A DNA stretch of 64,000 nucleotides, taken from contig NC_012871.2 of the NCBI RefSeq assembly GCF_000003195.3, forward strand, positions 57,899,802 through 57,963,801. The letters run 5' to 3'. Below, piece by piece: positions 43,723 through 56,149 of this stretch; position 1 is the first letter of the stretch; each line of letters starts with the position of its first letter. This stretch comes from Sorghum bicolor (taxonomy: Eukaryota > Streptophyta > Magnoliopsida > Poales > Poaceae). The translations under genes were made by a program, and so were the position numbers. The notes beneath the pieces were generated by a model. The model had not been told where the DNA came from and did not search any database. It worked only from the letters and a program-made list of their open reading frames with translations.

Positions 43723-44951
43723 CCATTCATGAGGGCAGGCTATGAGTCTTGACCATACCACATTTATGCAAGGAACAACTATTATATCCGTTATTAATAG
43801 GGCGTGTTTGGGCCATACACAAATATTTTGGTTAAATAATTCCATCGTTCGGATACGAGTAGTTGTCCCATAAATTGCAATGTGAATGATAGGAAATTAA
43901 ACGGAGACCATTAGTCGAATACAAATAATTGTCCATAGATAAATAAAACAACTACAAATCAAAGTATTCCAATAATTCTATATTCAAGCAAGAGAAAGAG
44001 CTTGGCCAACTCATCATGGAATGCATCCATAGTAGGAGCGTCGGGTTTCTTCTGTAGACCCATTTGATGGGGCTACATATTTGTTATATTGAAAGACCGA
44101 AAACGGCGACGAGAGCCTCAAATTTCTTCCAAAATATTTGGCCACTGTCCAAAAGCACCGCCAAACACAAGCAAGTACCTAAAACTAAATTACTCAAACC
44201 AACCGGTGACAAGAGCACTTCGATAAAAATCCTTGCAACGGTAGAAGGCCAACGCAATAGACAAAACTCAAATCGGAGCACAAACGACCAAGCTACGCAT
44301 AAAACAGAAAATCTAGGCTAGAGAAAATACACCGGAAAACATTATGGACTAAATCGCTCTCCTCCATGGCGTCGCAGTGCCGTCAGAATCTCCGAAAGGC
44401 GAGTTGTGATTTCCCTGACGCAACATGGCTCATGCAGCATCAATTGGTGATACTTGTAGACATGTACGTGTGGTACACGCACGTGTTACAAAATCTATTC
44501 ACATCAATGTAATTTTCTATGTCAATTCGTATATCTATAAAGAAAAATAGTTAACCTTTTGGCAACAATATAATATTTAATAGGGTATGACAACATATTC
44601 AGTTTGTACCAAAATTCAAACACATTTATTCACAGACATTATAAATATTAATTAAGGTATGATATAATTTTATATCTTCTTGTTTTTTTATTATAAAGGA
44701 ACAAAATCATAGATGAGGAATCGAGTCCTATTGAGATCGGTCAAGATCCACAGGGTCAGGAATGGGCGCTGCAGGCCCGTCATCAAGTCCTGTCTGCAAC
44801 AAGCCAGACAACCCAAAGCGGATACTATAACATTTTTATTTTTATTTAGTAATTAATTATTTTTTATTTATTTTTAATATTTTAGTTATGTATCGTAAGA
44901 TTTGATATAACGAGAAATTTTGAAAAAAAAATATGTTTTAAGGTGAACTAA
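43723..44951. other. Intergenic sequence without recognisable features
   Basis: AT-rich, with short open frames only (44064-44321, 85 codons, no motif). Contains GGCGTGTTTGGGCC at 43801, the form of a MITE end, but no partner was found. Confidence 0.45.
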
Positions 44952-45149
44952 GAACACTCACATTACAACACTCTATCACAGAGTCCAAAACAATTAATTA
45001 CATATTATTTATGGTATTTTACTGATGTGGCAGTATATTTATTGAAGAAAAAGATAGAAAAAATAAAACTCAAAATCTTATTTAGACTCATTATTCAAGA
45101 TAATAAATAACTTTAAACTCTACAATAAAAATCTGCATTGTGAATGGCC
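44952..45149. mobile_element. MITE of the GGGCACTC family (198 bp)
   Basis: Ends GAACACTCACATTACAAC and, reverse-complemented, GGCCATTCACAATGCAG. The interior has ACTGATGTGGCA, shared with the copies at 47001 and 47180. Confidence 0.65.
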
Positions 45150-45349
45150 GAAGAAGGCCTCAGTCCAGCGACAGGGAGTTCCGGTACGGTCATTGTCTCA
45201 TTGAAGTCGATCCGGCGAGTCGAAAGGGGAAAGGGGTGCTGGGCACTTCGGGCATTCACGGTGGACAAGGACAGGCTAGACCGCTAGAGGTAGAACCCCC
45301 ACCCCCCAACCACCCCTCACCGACGTCTCTGACAGACGCGTGCGTGATC

Positions 45350-45579
45350 GGCCTTGTTTAGTTCGCAAAAATTTTTAAAATTTTTCGTCACATCGAATCT
45401 TTGGTCGTATGTATGGAGCATTAAATATAGACGAAAATAAAAACTAACTGCACAGTTTACCTGTAATTTGTGAGATGAATCTTTTGAGCCTAGTTACTCC
45501 GTGATTGGATAATGTTTGTCAAATAAAAACGAAATGCTACAGTAGTCAAAAACAAAATCTTTTGGAAACTAAACAAGTC
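45350..45579. mobile_element. MITE with Harbinger-type ends (230 bp)
   Basis: Left end GGCCTTGTTTAGTTCGCA is almost identical to the left end of the element at 594. Right end GGAAACTAAACAAGTC. The interior matches 35727-35969 (CACATCGAATCTTTGG, ATTAAATATAGACG). No clean duplication. Confidence 0.8.
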
Positions 45580-47000
45580 GAACAAAACAAACCATTAAAT
45601 ATATGGCGCATTCATACAGTAAACTAGAAAATTCAGTCATTGAGTATATGGCGCATTCACAGTATTTCAAAATTGGGATAGAGGATATTTGCCGGATGGA
45701 AGTTCTGAAGATTAGTCAAAATAACACCGCACATCAAGTTGCTCATTATGCTATTCATTATGCTATCAGGTCGAGTAGTAGTCAGGTCTTTTTTTCTTTT
45801 TTTTCCAGAGTTTGTCGTGTCGCTTGCATATAAAGATACTGTTTGAGATTTAATAAAGTTTATGTTCACAAAAAAAATAGGCATGCAGTATTACAGTAAG
45901 CAAGAGAAGCATAAAAATAGCTGGTTGTTTGTTCCGGTAATGTCCAGAAAAAAAAAAAAGAATAACAAAACTTTCATCATCTTTGGTCGTAGAAAAATAC
46001 AAACTAATCCTACTTGCTTTGATAACTTGATCAATAGCAACAAACACAAGCAAAATCATCATGCCTTCAGCTGATTATTAACATAACTAGCAAAATCATC
46101 CTTGCTGTCCAGAAAGTCACCATGGCCTCCTTCTTTAACCTCCTTTTCCCTGCTAGTTGTGTACACACCAAGCAAGAAATAAGAATCAGTAGAAGACAAC
46201 TAAATAATTAGAAGCTAACTGAATAATTAGAAGCTAACTGAAATTAGTAATTAAAATTGCAAACTGAAACCACATTGGAATTACAAACTGAAATTACAAA
46301 CTGAAAGCTAACTAAAGAGACGGTGAAATTACTAACTGAAATTACAGAGACTGCTAGTTAATGTATTCAAAACAATTTGGAACCACTCAAGAGACATTGG
46401 AGAGATATTCAGAGACTAACAGATCACACTACGAGACACTTATTCACACTAACAGATCAAAGTTCATAGACATGCTGATATCAAGCAAACTGCTAAAACC
46501 AAAAATCAGTTGACGCCCAAAAGCAGGAGAGATAGATGGACGCCCAAATGGAGAAAGAGCGCTACCACCGCTGGCCTCATCCCAAGAATCAGAGGTAGTG
46601 AAGCCTCTGCCATGGCTGCTAGCGGCGAGGAAGCCACTTCTTCCATAGATTGGGGATGAATCGTCCGCCGCAGCAGCGCCGTGCCCATCCATGGAGGAAG
46701 CCTATGTCGCCAAACCTGAAGTGAGGCCGCCGCCGCACCATATATATCCTCAGCCGCCGAAGATGGGTACGGCCACAAGACCACTGAGTCGGAGCTCCTC
46801 GTTTTGGCGGCGGTCACGGGTCACCATCTATCGACCATTGGGAACACGAGTTCTGTGCGGAAGAAGGGAAAATGCGTGCGAAAGAAACAAAATCGCACGC
46901 GCGCCAAATGTGGATCCTGCGCGCGTGGCTTGGAGACGGGAGTGACGTACAATGCCGGCGCTGAGATGTGGGAGCACGAGCCGAGCTCGTCGACTCGTGA
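45580..47000. other. Intergenic region with a possible gene remnant and short repeats
   Basis: AT-rich to about 46440, including irregular repeats of AAACTGAAATTACAAACTGA at 46190-46350, then GC-richer. The GC-rich part holds the minus-strand remnant described separately. Confidence 0.45.
46083..46692 (-). pseudogene. Possible remnant of a Harbinger ORF1-like gene
   Basis: On the minus strand, 46444-46692 reads MDGHGAAAADDSSPIYGRSG, then GFTTSDSWDEASGG and SALSPFGRPSISPAFG. This low-complexity start resembles the N-terminus of some Myb-like accessory proteins of grass transposons. A downstream open piece around 46083-46140 (KEVKEGGHGDFLDSKDDFAS) might be a terminal exon. No DNA-binding domain lies between them, so at most an internally deleted copy remains. 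The resemblance is from memory and weak. Confidence 0.3.
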
Positions 47001-47176
47001 GGGCACTCACACAGACTCTATCGAACAATATAAATTTAGAGTATAAATAAGACTTGGAGTCTTATTTTTTCTACCTCTTTCTTTAATAAATATGCTGCCA
47101 CATCAGCAAAATACCACAAATAATATATAATTAATTGTCTTAGACTTTATAATAGAGTCTTGCATTGTGAGTGCCC
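47001..47176. mobile_element. MITE of the GGGCACTC family, duplication TGA (176 bp)
   Basis: Ends GGGCACTCACACAGACTC and, reverse-complemented, GGGCACTCACAATGCAAG, flanked by TGA at 46998-47000 and 47177-47179. The interior holds GCTGCCACATCAGC. Confidence 0.8.
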
Positions 47177-47179
47177 TGA

Positions 47180-47501
47180 GAGCACTCCCAATGCAGAAAC
47201 TATCGTGGTTTCTATAGATATTAATTGCAGTACCACCTAAGCATTTTGCTGATGTGGCAAGAGAATTATTGAAGAGAGAGAGCAAAAATCATAGAAACTA
47301 GTTCTAAGTTAGAAACCATGTCTACACAAAATCCAAGACATAAAGTGATATGATTGATTAAGAATGGAGAGAGAATAAATGTGATTGAATAAAACAATAT
47401 TCTATAGAAACTATCCATTGGGACTATAGTTTCTATATGTAGTGTCTATAAAAATTAATAGATATAGAAACTACATGTAGTTTCTAGCATTGGGAGTGCC
47501 C
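47180..47501. mobile_element. MITE of the GGGCACTC family, duplication TGA (322 bp)
   Basis: Ends GAGCACTCCCAATGC and, reverse-complemented, GGGCACTCCCAATGC, flanked by TGA at 47177-47179 (shared with the preceding MITE) and 47502-47504. The interior holds TTTGCTGATGTGGCA and pairs of AGAAACTA motifs near both ends. Confidence 0.82.
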
Positions 47502-47594
47502 TGAGACGACAGGATCGCTCTCTGTCCTCCTTCAATGCAGCACAGCGAGGAGCTTTTCGCAAAAATAGCAGTACACATACGGGGTATGTAGATA

Positions 47595-47784
47595 GGCTGT
47601 AGATTACATTGGTAAACTTCTATCACATCGATTTGAACATGTATAAAGTATTAAATAGAGATAAAAAAACTAATTGCATACTTCACGAATCTTTTAAATC
47701 TAATTAGTCTATAATTAGACACTAATTGTCAAATAAAACAAAAATATTATAGTACTTGTTAAAACAACTCTATCCAAACACGCC
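47595..47784. mobile_element. Decayed MITE related to the Harbinger-type family
   Basis: The interior CACATCGATTTGAACATG, ATTAAATAGAGAT and TAGTCTATAATTAGACA match the family consensus visible at 35727. The right end is TCCAAACACGCC, so the ends have diverged. No clear duplication. Confidence 0.6.
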
Positions 47785-48026
47785 TAGATGGACGTTATAA
47801 CTGAAACAATTCACGGACCGATTGACACAGTCACATGTGAGGCGCGACCCTGTACAACTAACAGCAAGACGGCAGGTGCAGCCCAAAACAACAAAGCCAC
47901 AACTGCACTCAAATCAGCAAAGCCACAACACCAACACCGATCGTCTGCGCCAAATGAAAAAAATCAGCACATGACAATTGACAACACACAAAATGCACAT
48001 GTTAGAAACTAATTACAAACCAAACC

Positions 48027-48052
48027 AGAGAGAGAGAGAGAGAGAGAGAGAG
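48027..48052. repeat. (GA)n microsatellite
   Basis: About 13 uninterrupted AG units immediately before the Helitron insertion point at 48060/48061. Confidence 0.9.
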
Positions 48053-48060
48053 CCGTATAA

Positions 48061-49272
48061 TCTATACCTACTAATAAATTGTGAAAATTTCAGTTTGCCA
48101 AAATTTTCTTCTGCCCCGTCTACCCAGCCCGGAATCGGAATTGGTCTCTCGATCCGGCTGGCTCTCGGTCCGTTTAGTCCGTTTAGAGCCTGGAGGAGAA
48201 AAAAAAGAAAATAGAAAAATTTCGAAGGTTCCGAATGCAAAATCTTTACCTTTTCTATCAGCTCACGGATCGCTGGCTTCGGCCGTCCGCTCGTAGAAAA
48301 GTAAAAAGAAAATAAATTTTTTTTAAGGTTCCCAATACAAAATCTCTTATATTCTATTAATTTTCTTTTCTTTTATTCTTTAATTTAGCTGAAAATTAAT
48401 AAATACATAGTAATTCATAGAAAATCTAAAAGTTACAAAACAAATTTTATTCAGCTCTACATATGTTGATCCATACATTAAACAAAAAATAGGTACAAAG
48501 TGTTTGTCCTATTAATTTACTTTTCTTTTATTCTTTATATCGGCTGAAAATTAATAAATGCGTAGAAATTCATAGAAAAATCTAAAAAATACAAAACAAA
48601 ATTTGTTCAGTTCCACATATGTAGATCCATGTAGTAAAGAAAAAATATCACAAATTTTAGTATATTTTTTTACTGAAGATGCTTGCCTATACTTTTTAGT
48701 GTAAAATTGAAATTGTAGTTATCTTGCTCCAATTATTATAAAAATTTTATGGTAGCCTATTTAATGTGACGCTTGATTTGTGGTAAAAGTTTTAGCACCA
48801 TTCCTGCATATCTCACTGATTTACTAATTTACCTAAATTTATGCTTGCTAAATAGTTTAACATCAATTTAAGTATATAAAAATATAAAAAAGATGCTTCC
48901 ACTACCTTTGCACGATGTGTTGTTATATCATATGACACTTCATAAGCCCATGTGTTTATAATCTATATATATTTAACTGATATAACATATTTTATAGGAA
49001 TCCTAATCTAAATAAAAAATAAAGCTAGCAACAAACTTCTCATGTTTTAATATAGTACTATTATTATTAATAAATAAATATGTCTTTAAGCTACATAATA
49101 TTGTAAATATTAACTATCTCATACCATAGATGTCATGGTTATCAATAAATAAATTATGGACTTTAATTTTTATAAAAAAAATAAATATAAATAGATATGT
49201 AACATTATGTAATCACTTTTTATAACCATTTGATGTTTTTCTCCCGTTGCAACGCACGGGCATATTTGCTAG
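48061..49272 (+). mobile_element. Non-autonomous Helitron (1,212 bp)
   Basis: Begins TCTATACCTACTAATAAA after an A and ends CTAG before a T, as expected for insertion between A and T without duplication. The 3' hairpin CCCGTTGCAACGCACGGG (49243-49260) lies about 8 bases before CTAG. The interior has a tandem duplication of about 160 bp (48345-48505 and 48506-48660, sharing GCTGAAAATTAATAAAT). There is no Rep/helicase gene. Confidence 0.88.
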
Positions 49273-49389
49273 TATAAACTACAATGGGAAAAGGCTATCG
49301 AGTAGATAGAAGATGTCTTGGCGCCAAACCGAACCCATCACAGAGCCTCCGAACTAATTCCAAAGCCACAAGGGTCACAGCTGGTTGCT

Positions 49390-52300
49390 TCAGTCGTCTC
49401 CTACCGATGACATGGCCAGCGTCCGTCTGGAGATCTCCATGTGGAGTTGCTTCACGAGGTTGATCCAGGCACCAACGCTCTGCCCATCTATCGTTACCCA
49501 ATCAACAATTGTGGCTGCTGGCTGCTCGTACCACTCATCAACCTGGAAGTTGCAACGACATAGAAGCATGAGTTCATTGGTCACAGGACAAACAAGTTTA
49601 TCATAGTACGACTGCCACAGATCTGACCAATGGAGCAGTTGCTAAGTAACATACTGTTTGACACCATGATCGGGTGAACAAACAAAGGCATAGCCACAGA
49701 AATTTAAATCAAAGCTACTATTCGCTTACCAGGCCCCTAACACGCTGGCAATCGTCAAAACACCTTCGAGCTTCTTGAACTGCATTTCTCAGCTCCGGAA
49801 GCCATCTTTCACTCACCACCTTTTCTTGTTCACCGGCTAATTTAAGACAATAGTTGGCCACTCTACACAAAGACATGCCATATCAGTATCAGTATGTGTT
49901 CTGAAAACACATCCATTTGACCAGATAGAACAAATATTCCAACTAAAATAACTAGAGAAAATAATGAAGCAGACAATTTCTCCTTTGCCTTGAATCAGTT
50001 TCTGGCTGGATTCAGTAAATAGCTACTGCAAAGGAACTAATAAGGTAAATAATATGCAATGTACCTTTCATATTCTTGTTGAGCACGATGTGCACGGTTC
50101 AGCAAAACACGGTCATTCTCAACAAGATTTCTCCGTGTGTGCACCAAGTTGATAGATTTTGACAAATCCTCTAATATGCTAGCTTCAGACCCACATGGTT
50201 TTAGGCAGAACTCCAGTGAATTTAATACAGAAGCCAAGCCGGAATCTGTACCTTCTGTACCTGGTGAAACTATCAATCAGGATATGAGAAGCATGTGAGT
50301 ATACACTAGAATTCAGGAAGGGGGATGCCAAAACAGTTGACAAATAACATGTGCTGTAAGAAGTTGATACTGATGCATTTTGCAAACTAGTTAGTTATAG
50401 GTAGAATGTATAGGCAGCCAAGATAATATCAAAATACTTATGCTTTAGTTGATGTGAACAATAGGAACACAAGGACTGTTGCAATTGTGAATTCTAGTAT
50501 GCATCATCATGATAATACAACGACAGTTACATATGATTTCATCTTTAGTGTGCTTTTTAAATTACGGCATCCAGTAATCAATGATGACACTTCCATGCAT
50601 AATAGGTTTAACATGGTTTATGACATAAAAGATACTGTCCATTCCTGAACCAAACCACATAACAATGCCAGTACCACTGAACATACCAAAGTTATACTGA
50701 AGAGCAGCAGAGATGCGGCATATAGATGGCACAGCAGATGGATCTCTGGCACCAGCTCTTGCAGTCAACAAAGCTGCATGTTTCTCTGCAGCTGCAAGAG
50801 CTTCTGATCCTGTCACGCCGTTAGAACCCACGGCCTCCAAAAGGGCCTACAGTAGGGTAATGTCAACAGAATAGTGACTGAAGTTCAACTGTGATAAGCT
50901 CATGAAAAGGGAGATGGACAGAGGTAGAGATGGAAATTTTTGTCTTTATTGGCCTAAATAGTAGCTTGTTAAAATGCACCAGTAGTAGTCAATCTAATCA
51001 GAAGTGGAATCTTGAAAAGATGAGAATGTTGGACATGTTTCAGCAATGACAACATCAACATCACAAAGGCAATATATGGAGAAAACTGTCTGTCTAGCAT
51101 ATTTTTAGTGGCTCATGCTTATCCAGTTCATTCGGGTACAGCAGATATAAACGGGTACCAATGCAGGAACATAGAAGACAGATATTATTTTGAAAGTAAT
51201 CAATTTAAACATATAACAGTACTAACCTGAGGGGTCGCTGGCAACCTGCACAAGCTATTATCCAAGCTCTGGCTAAATGCAGCTAACTCTCGCTCTATGA
51301 GGTCCCTTGAGTTTGTAGACATGTCTACCACAGCATGGCATGCAGGGATAATTGTACTTGATGCATATCCTCTAGCTGATAATGGTTGTTGCTCCCAAAA
51401 TGCTGATGCATCCTATATCATCAAGATTCGATGTCAACATAGCAATTGGCCTAATTGTATCCGATATCAAAATACTGATAGTGAGACCAAGCCCCATGAA
51501 TCCCCACCACCATTAACATATTTATGCATAGTTCCTACAACCTACAAGCTGCAAACCACTAATATCACAAATGACAAATCAAATACCGAACTCTGAGAAG
51601 GAATAAACAAATATAATATAAGATCAAAGCTCACTACAACACCATACTCAATGACATCTGTACTGGCAAGAATAAAAAAACAGCTATTGACATCCATTAC
51701 TAAGCTCATTCCCGTACCAGACAAATCCTAAAGTTAAAAGAGGAAGTCACAATATTGCAAGCTAGCTAACCATATTGGCCCGCTGAAGAGCACTGTAAAT
51801 GCACTCCAGCTCTGATCGACGGGCGTCGAATTCTTCGATTTTCTTCCATTTCTTCTTCAATGAATCTTCTGCTTCCTTCCACTCAGCACATAACTTATAT
51901 AAACGTTGTACCTCAGATGTAAGTGTACTCAAGCTCGCCTTTAGTCCCGCAACTTCTCTTTCCTTGGCCCAAACATCCAGCTAAAATGAGGTAGACTATG
52001 TTATCAGGAAAAGGTATTGATTATCCAAAGTTTTTTCTTTGTTATATGCTAAATTGAATAAGAAAAATGCAGAATGAAGGAGCTATGAAGCAGCAAGCAC
52101 ATAAAGCTACAAACAGAAGTTTTGCTTTTGCCACCCCCATATGAGTCACTTATATGCAATTACATTGGTGCATGCATTCAGATACACATTGTTGTCTTAA
52201 GCAAGGTGTTTAAACTTTAAAAAGAACTTGGATTTTTACACTGCTCATGACAAGTAAATAGGTATTAATGTAACCTGAAAACACAAATTTCTAGACAGAA

Positions 52301-55300
52301 AAACTGGAACAGAAAATTATATATCTCAGACATGTGCATATGCTACTCTTGTTCCTATCTTACTATATGCATTATGAACACCATTTAGTCTATCAAGGAG
52401 CACACAAATTGGTTTCGTTATAGGATACAGCTTTCAAAAAAAGTACCTCTAAATGCCTACTGTTGGTCACATTTTGTGTGGTGTTCCCTGTAGGTAGCTT
52501 CTTACTTCCTGCCATGTCGATGGTGCCATACAGGCGTTGCAATAGCTTCTGACTTAGTGCTTTAGCTTCTGCAGCTTTGTTCAAAGCATCTTCTGTTGCC
52601 AAGAATTGCTGTACATGTTCTTTCTGAAAGGCAAAGTGCGATTAATTAGTTATCTTCCGCAGCATGGGCTTTATTTGAGGTTCTGTGCAGAAGGCACAAT
52701 GCAATACGTTAATGCACCAAGTGGACAAAGAAGAGCTTGATGAAATCATGAAATTTATTTTTTTCGTGTAAGAGCTACCATGATACACTGCAGGTTGTTT
52801 TCTCCTTCCAGGAATTCAGTATTGTAATACTGCAACTACTAATCTTTGAATAACTTTGCTTTTTAAAAAGTGAATTCAATATCAGCAATGTTGAATATTT
52901 AGATAAATTGAAATAAAGCAGCCCAAAACAACACTAGTACTAAGAGATAACTTGAAATTTCTGATTTTGGAGATCAAATACATGACGTAAAATAATACAG
53001 AAATGTTGATGTGCTGGATTTATTCATAGAAAGAAGTGTGAATTCAGAAGAGTGCTAATACGACATCATAACACCTCCTACGCACTGAACAAAAAAGAAC
53101 ACTTCATAACTACCTGTCTTTCTAGTAGCTGATCATATGTTCCTCGAGTTGACAATTGAGATCCAGTCTTCCCATTTCCATACACCTGATACGGTAAGGG
53201 TGAGCTTGCATCAGTTGAAGCAGCATCAATAACCTGCTCATTTTCATATTTATACCTAGGAAAAGAATGTATAGCTGGTCAACATCTAACCCGAAAATTA
53301 TAAGCAGCTCAGCTAGTATGTGTAGAACCTCAATTCAGAGCACATCGATTGACGAAAATCAACACACATTACAGACCTTCTGAATTACATGCTTCATGTT
53401 AATTTTAATATCATATCCACTTCCAACAAAGTGACATATACATTCAAATGCCTAAACAGTATATATATTAATTTCCCAACTAAAACTCAACCAATTCACA
53501 TATATAATACGATCTCTATTATCACTCATGAGCACATAACTAGACCCTCAACAAGAATGCTTCTGCACAATCAGCACTATGTGTGACAAAAACCAAAAAT
53601 ACACAGAACTCTTTTTAATGTCTACTCCTGAGATACAGTAATAAGAAAAATTGAAGACAAGGCATGTAATACCTCAGTAATTCTGCATCAGCGCGTATGT
53701 CAATCTTGTCTGTTTCCCTATGTATAAGTGTTTTCATGCGTGATGTGTAGGTAATGATTGACTGCAGAAGCAGGAACGGATTCTTTAGGGAATCCAATGC
53801 GACAGCTTTAACATCTGTTGGTATTTCACCATCCAAGTCAATACCCAGCTTTGCTGCATCTAATTGGCAACTTGAATTAATGCCGCTCCCTTCAAATGCC
53901 GGGAATGAACTTCGAATTGTTTCAATCATATCCGCAGCAAGAGTTTCACATGCCTTCCGGATGCTCCTTTCACCTGCAGTTTCTAAAAGATCCTCTGGCA
54001 ACCTATTGCTTTTGATAGTTGATGAGTAAAGATCCTCTCTATCACTCTGCAATTGCATATCCTCAACAGCACCCGTAGCTCCAGCCACACCTATACTTGA
54101 TCTTCGCACATCCCTTGCTTGGTTAACGAACTGATGTAGCCGACGCTGGTATTCGGCAAATATTTTGCACGCTTCGTCGCATTGCTGTTCATATGCTTCG
54201 AGCATAACTTGCTTGTGCCTATTTTTTATTAAAAACACCTTGTCAATTATTCTACATCTGCTACAACCACATCATCACCACTTGCCACAATTTATATAAA
54301 TAAATAAATGCATGAAATTGCAAACCATGGAGGAAGAAAGCCAAATGCAGTATCACTTATTGTTTTCAAACACATCATGTTAATGCTGACCGATTGACCA
54401 TAAAACAACTATACCACAAACATTGACGCTGACTGCCTGTGTGCCAGAATTGTGAATTCAACAGCCTTTTCACATGCTAGGAGTTGGGTATAACTTTTCA
54501 TATGTCAGAAGGCTTACTACCATGAATTTCTTGGCTTATTAATGCAACAAACGTAAAGAAATATGAATATGAATTTATTAGCACTTATAAGGGATTGTCA
54601 TCAGATGTTGGTATATGCAGAAACACTGATTCCAGATGTAGATAATTGATAGGAATATAAAGATAGTGTGCTTTTTTTTACTAACCGAGGGACATCTAGT
54701 GACATCTAGGCTGGTGAAACTGTGTAGATAGTACAGATGGTGTTTTACTATGTGCCAGTCTTCTGGATTTCATATCTCTGAAAACCCCTTTGTCCACAGC
54801 AAAGTATATTCCTATCAAACTAGGATTAACAATCATGTCAACTTCCAAGTAATCATATCAGTACATCGAGCACCACCATTTCTATTGGTGGCATAGTTGC
54901 AGTGAGGAGCATCTTATGTTTCATTTCTAATAAGATTTTGCAAGCCGCAAAACTGAATACAGGAATGCTGCAACAATTTAATCGCCTAGGCGTACCCCAC
55001 AGTTCCGCTATAATTTCAGGTACCTGGCATTGGAGCGCTCGCCGAGGACGCGCTTGCGCTCGGCCTCCTCCCTGGTGACCTCCGCGATGCGCGCGCGGAG
55101 CTCCTTGCGCTGCCTCCTCACGACCCCACGCAGCCGCTCGGCCTCCTCGGCGGCGAGGTCTCGCTCCCTCGCCTCGGCCTCCCTGGCCGCGGCGTCACCG
55201 GCACCCGCCCCCATCGCCCCGCCCTCCCGTGCCCGCCGTGCCGCTACGCCGTGGACGAGGATGTTGCGGCGCGCGGTGGCGACGGTGCGCTCGGAACGGA

Positions 55301-55475
55301 CGCGGCGGAGCAGGAAGGACCAGACGGGGATCATGTTGCCCCGGCAGATCTTGCGGAGCTGCTCCGGTGCGGGCGGGGCCGAGGGGTACCCCATCTCGTC
55401 CTGCAGCCACTCGATGATGGCGTCCGGGGAGACGCCTCCGGGGCCGCTGCCCCCCGAGACGGAGGACGCGGGCAT
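49390..55475 (-). CDS. AUG5: AUGMIN subunit 5 (HAUS5-like microtubule nucleation factor)
   Basis: Component of the eight-subunit augmin complex, which recruits gamma-tubulin to existing microtubules in spindle, phragmoplast and cortical arrays. Ten exons join in phase to about 787 aa, close to the length I recall for the Arabidopsis protein: 55475-55024, 54218-53673, 53255-53114, 52623-52447, 51980-51771, 51412-51227, 50846-50687, 50269-50065, 49862-49730, 49542-49390. The N-terminus is typical ([16 protein letters not shown], then [20 protein letters not shown]). A coiled coil follows ([20 protein letters not shown]), and later [19 protein letters not shown] and LEEFxx-like helices. The C-terminal part has RVRGL then [20 protein letters not shown]. 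Start chosen at 55475, where the conserved region begins; an in-frame ATG at 55751 would add about 90 unrelated residues. The last 15-20 residues are less certain. Confidence 0.92.
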
Positions 55476-55824
55476 CGCTGCCGGCGGGGTCGCAAACCCT
55501 AGGCACGCGGCGCTCGATCTGGTGAATGTGGGGGAGAGGGGATTGAGGGTGGGTGGGTAGTGGCGGTGGAGGGAGGGAGGAGTGCGAATGGTTTTTTCAA
55601 ACTTTTTTTGTGGGTTTGCTTTGGATCTGTCCGCTTGGACAGGACGAGGCAACGGAACGGGATGATGGAGCGGCGACTGGCGCAGGCCGGCTGTTTGGTA
55701 GTCGATCGAGGACGGCCGGACGGCGACTCGCGGGTGACACCCCTGTGTCACAGTGTCAGTGTCAGTGTGTCACTGCCGTCTGCCGCTCGAGCACGGAAGA
55801 TAATCATGAATGGCAAACCCAAGA
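55476..55824 (-). promoter_or_regulatory. Leader and promoter region of AUG5
   Basis: GC-rich sequence directly upstream of the AUG5 start, with repeated CACTGACACTG-like motifs near 55750-55775. No TATA box was recognised, as is common for housekeeping genes. Confidence 0.4.
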
Positions 55825-56042
55825 GGCTGTTTTAGTCGTTGAAAATTTTGGTTTTTTGTTTGTTTTTAATAACTATTGTTTAATGATGAACTATCTAGAT
55901 TTAAAAGATTTTGTCTCATAAATTATAGATGAACTATGCAATTAGTTATGTTTTATCTATATTTAATGTTTTATGCATGTGCCGCAAGATTGATGACGGG
56001 GATCTCGAAAACTTTGTAAAAATTTTCAGGAACTAAACAGCC
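55825..56042. mobile_element. MITE related to the Harbinger-type family (218 bp)
   Basis: Ends GGCTGTTTTAGTCGTTGAAAA and GGAACTAAACAGCC. The interior TTTAATGTTTTATGCATGTG and AGATGAACTATGCAATTAG matches the other copies in inverted order. It lies about 350 bp upstream of the AUG5 start. Confidence 0.7.
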
Positions 56043-56149
56043 CCCAAACAGTAGAAGAGATTTGGTATTGAAATGATAATCATGTATGGTAATCATCAAA
56101 TTCCAAACGGGCAATCTATAGAAAAAAAAAGAAAAAGAGGCGGCTCCGA

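Noticed and set aside
55030..55560. 176-codon plus-strand open frame
   Set aside because: It is antisense to the first exon of AUG5, and its openness follows from GC-rich codon composition.
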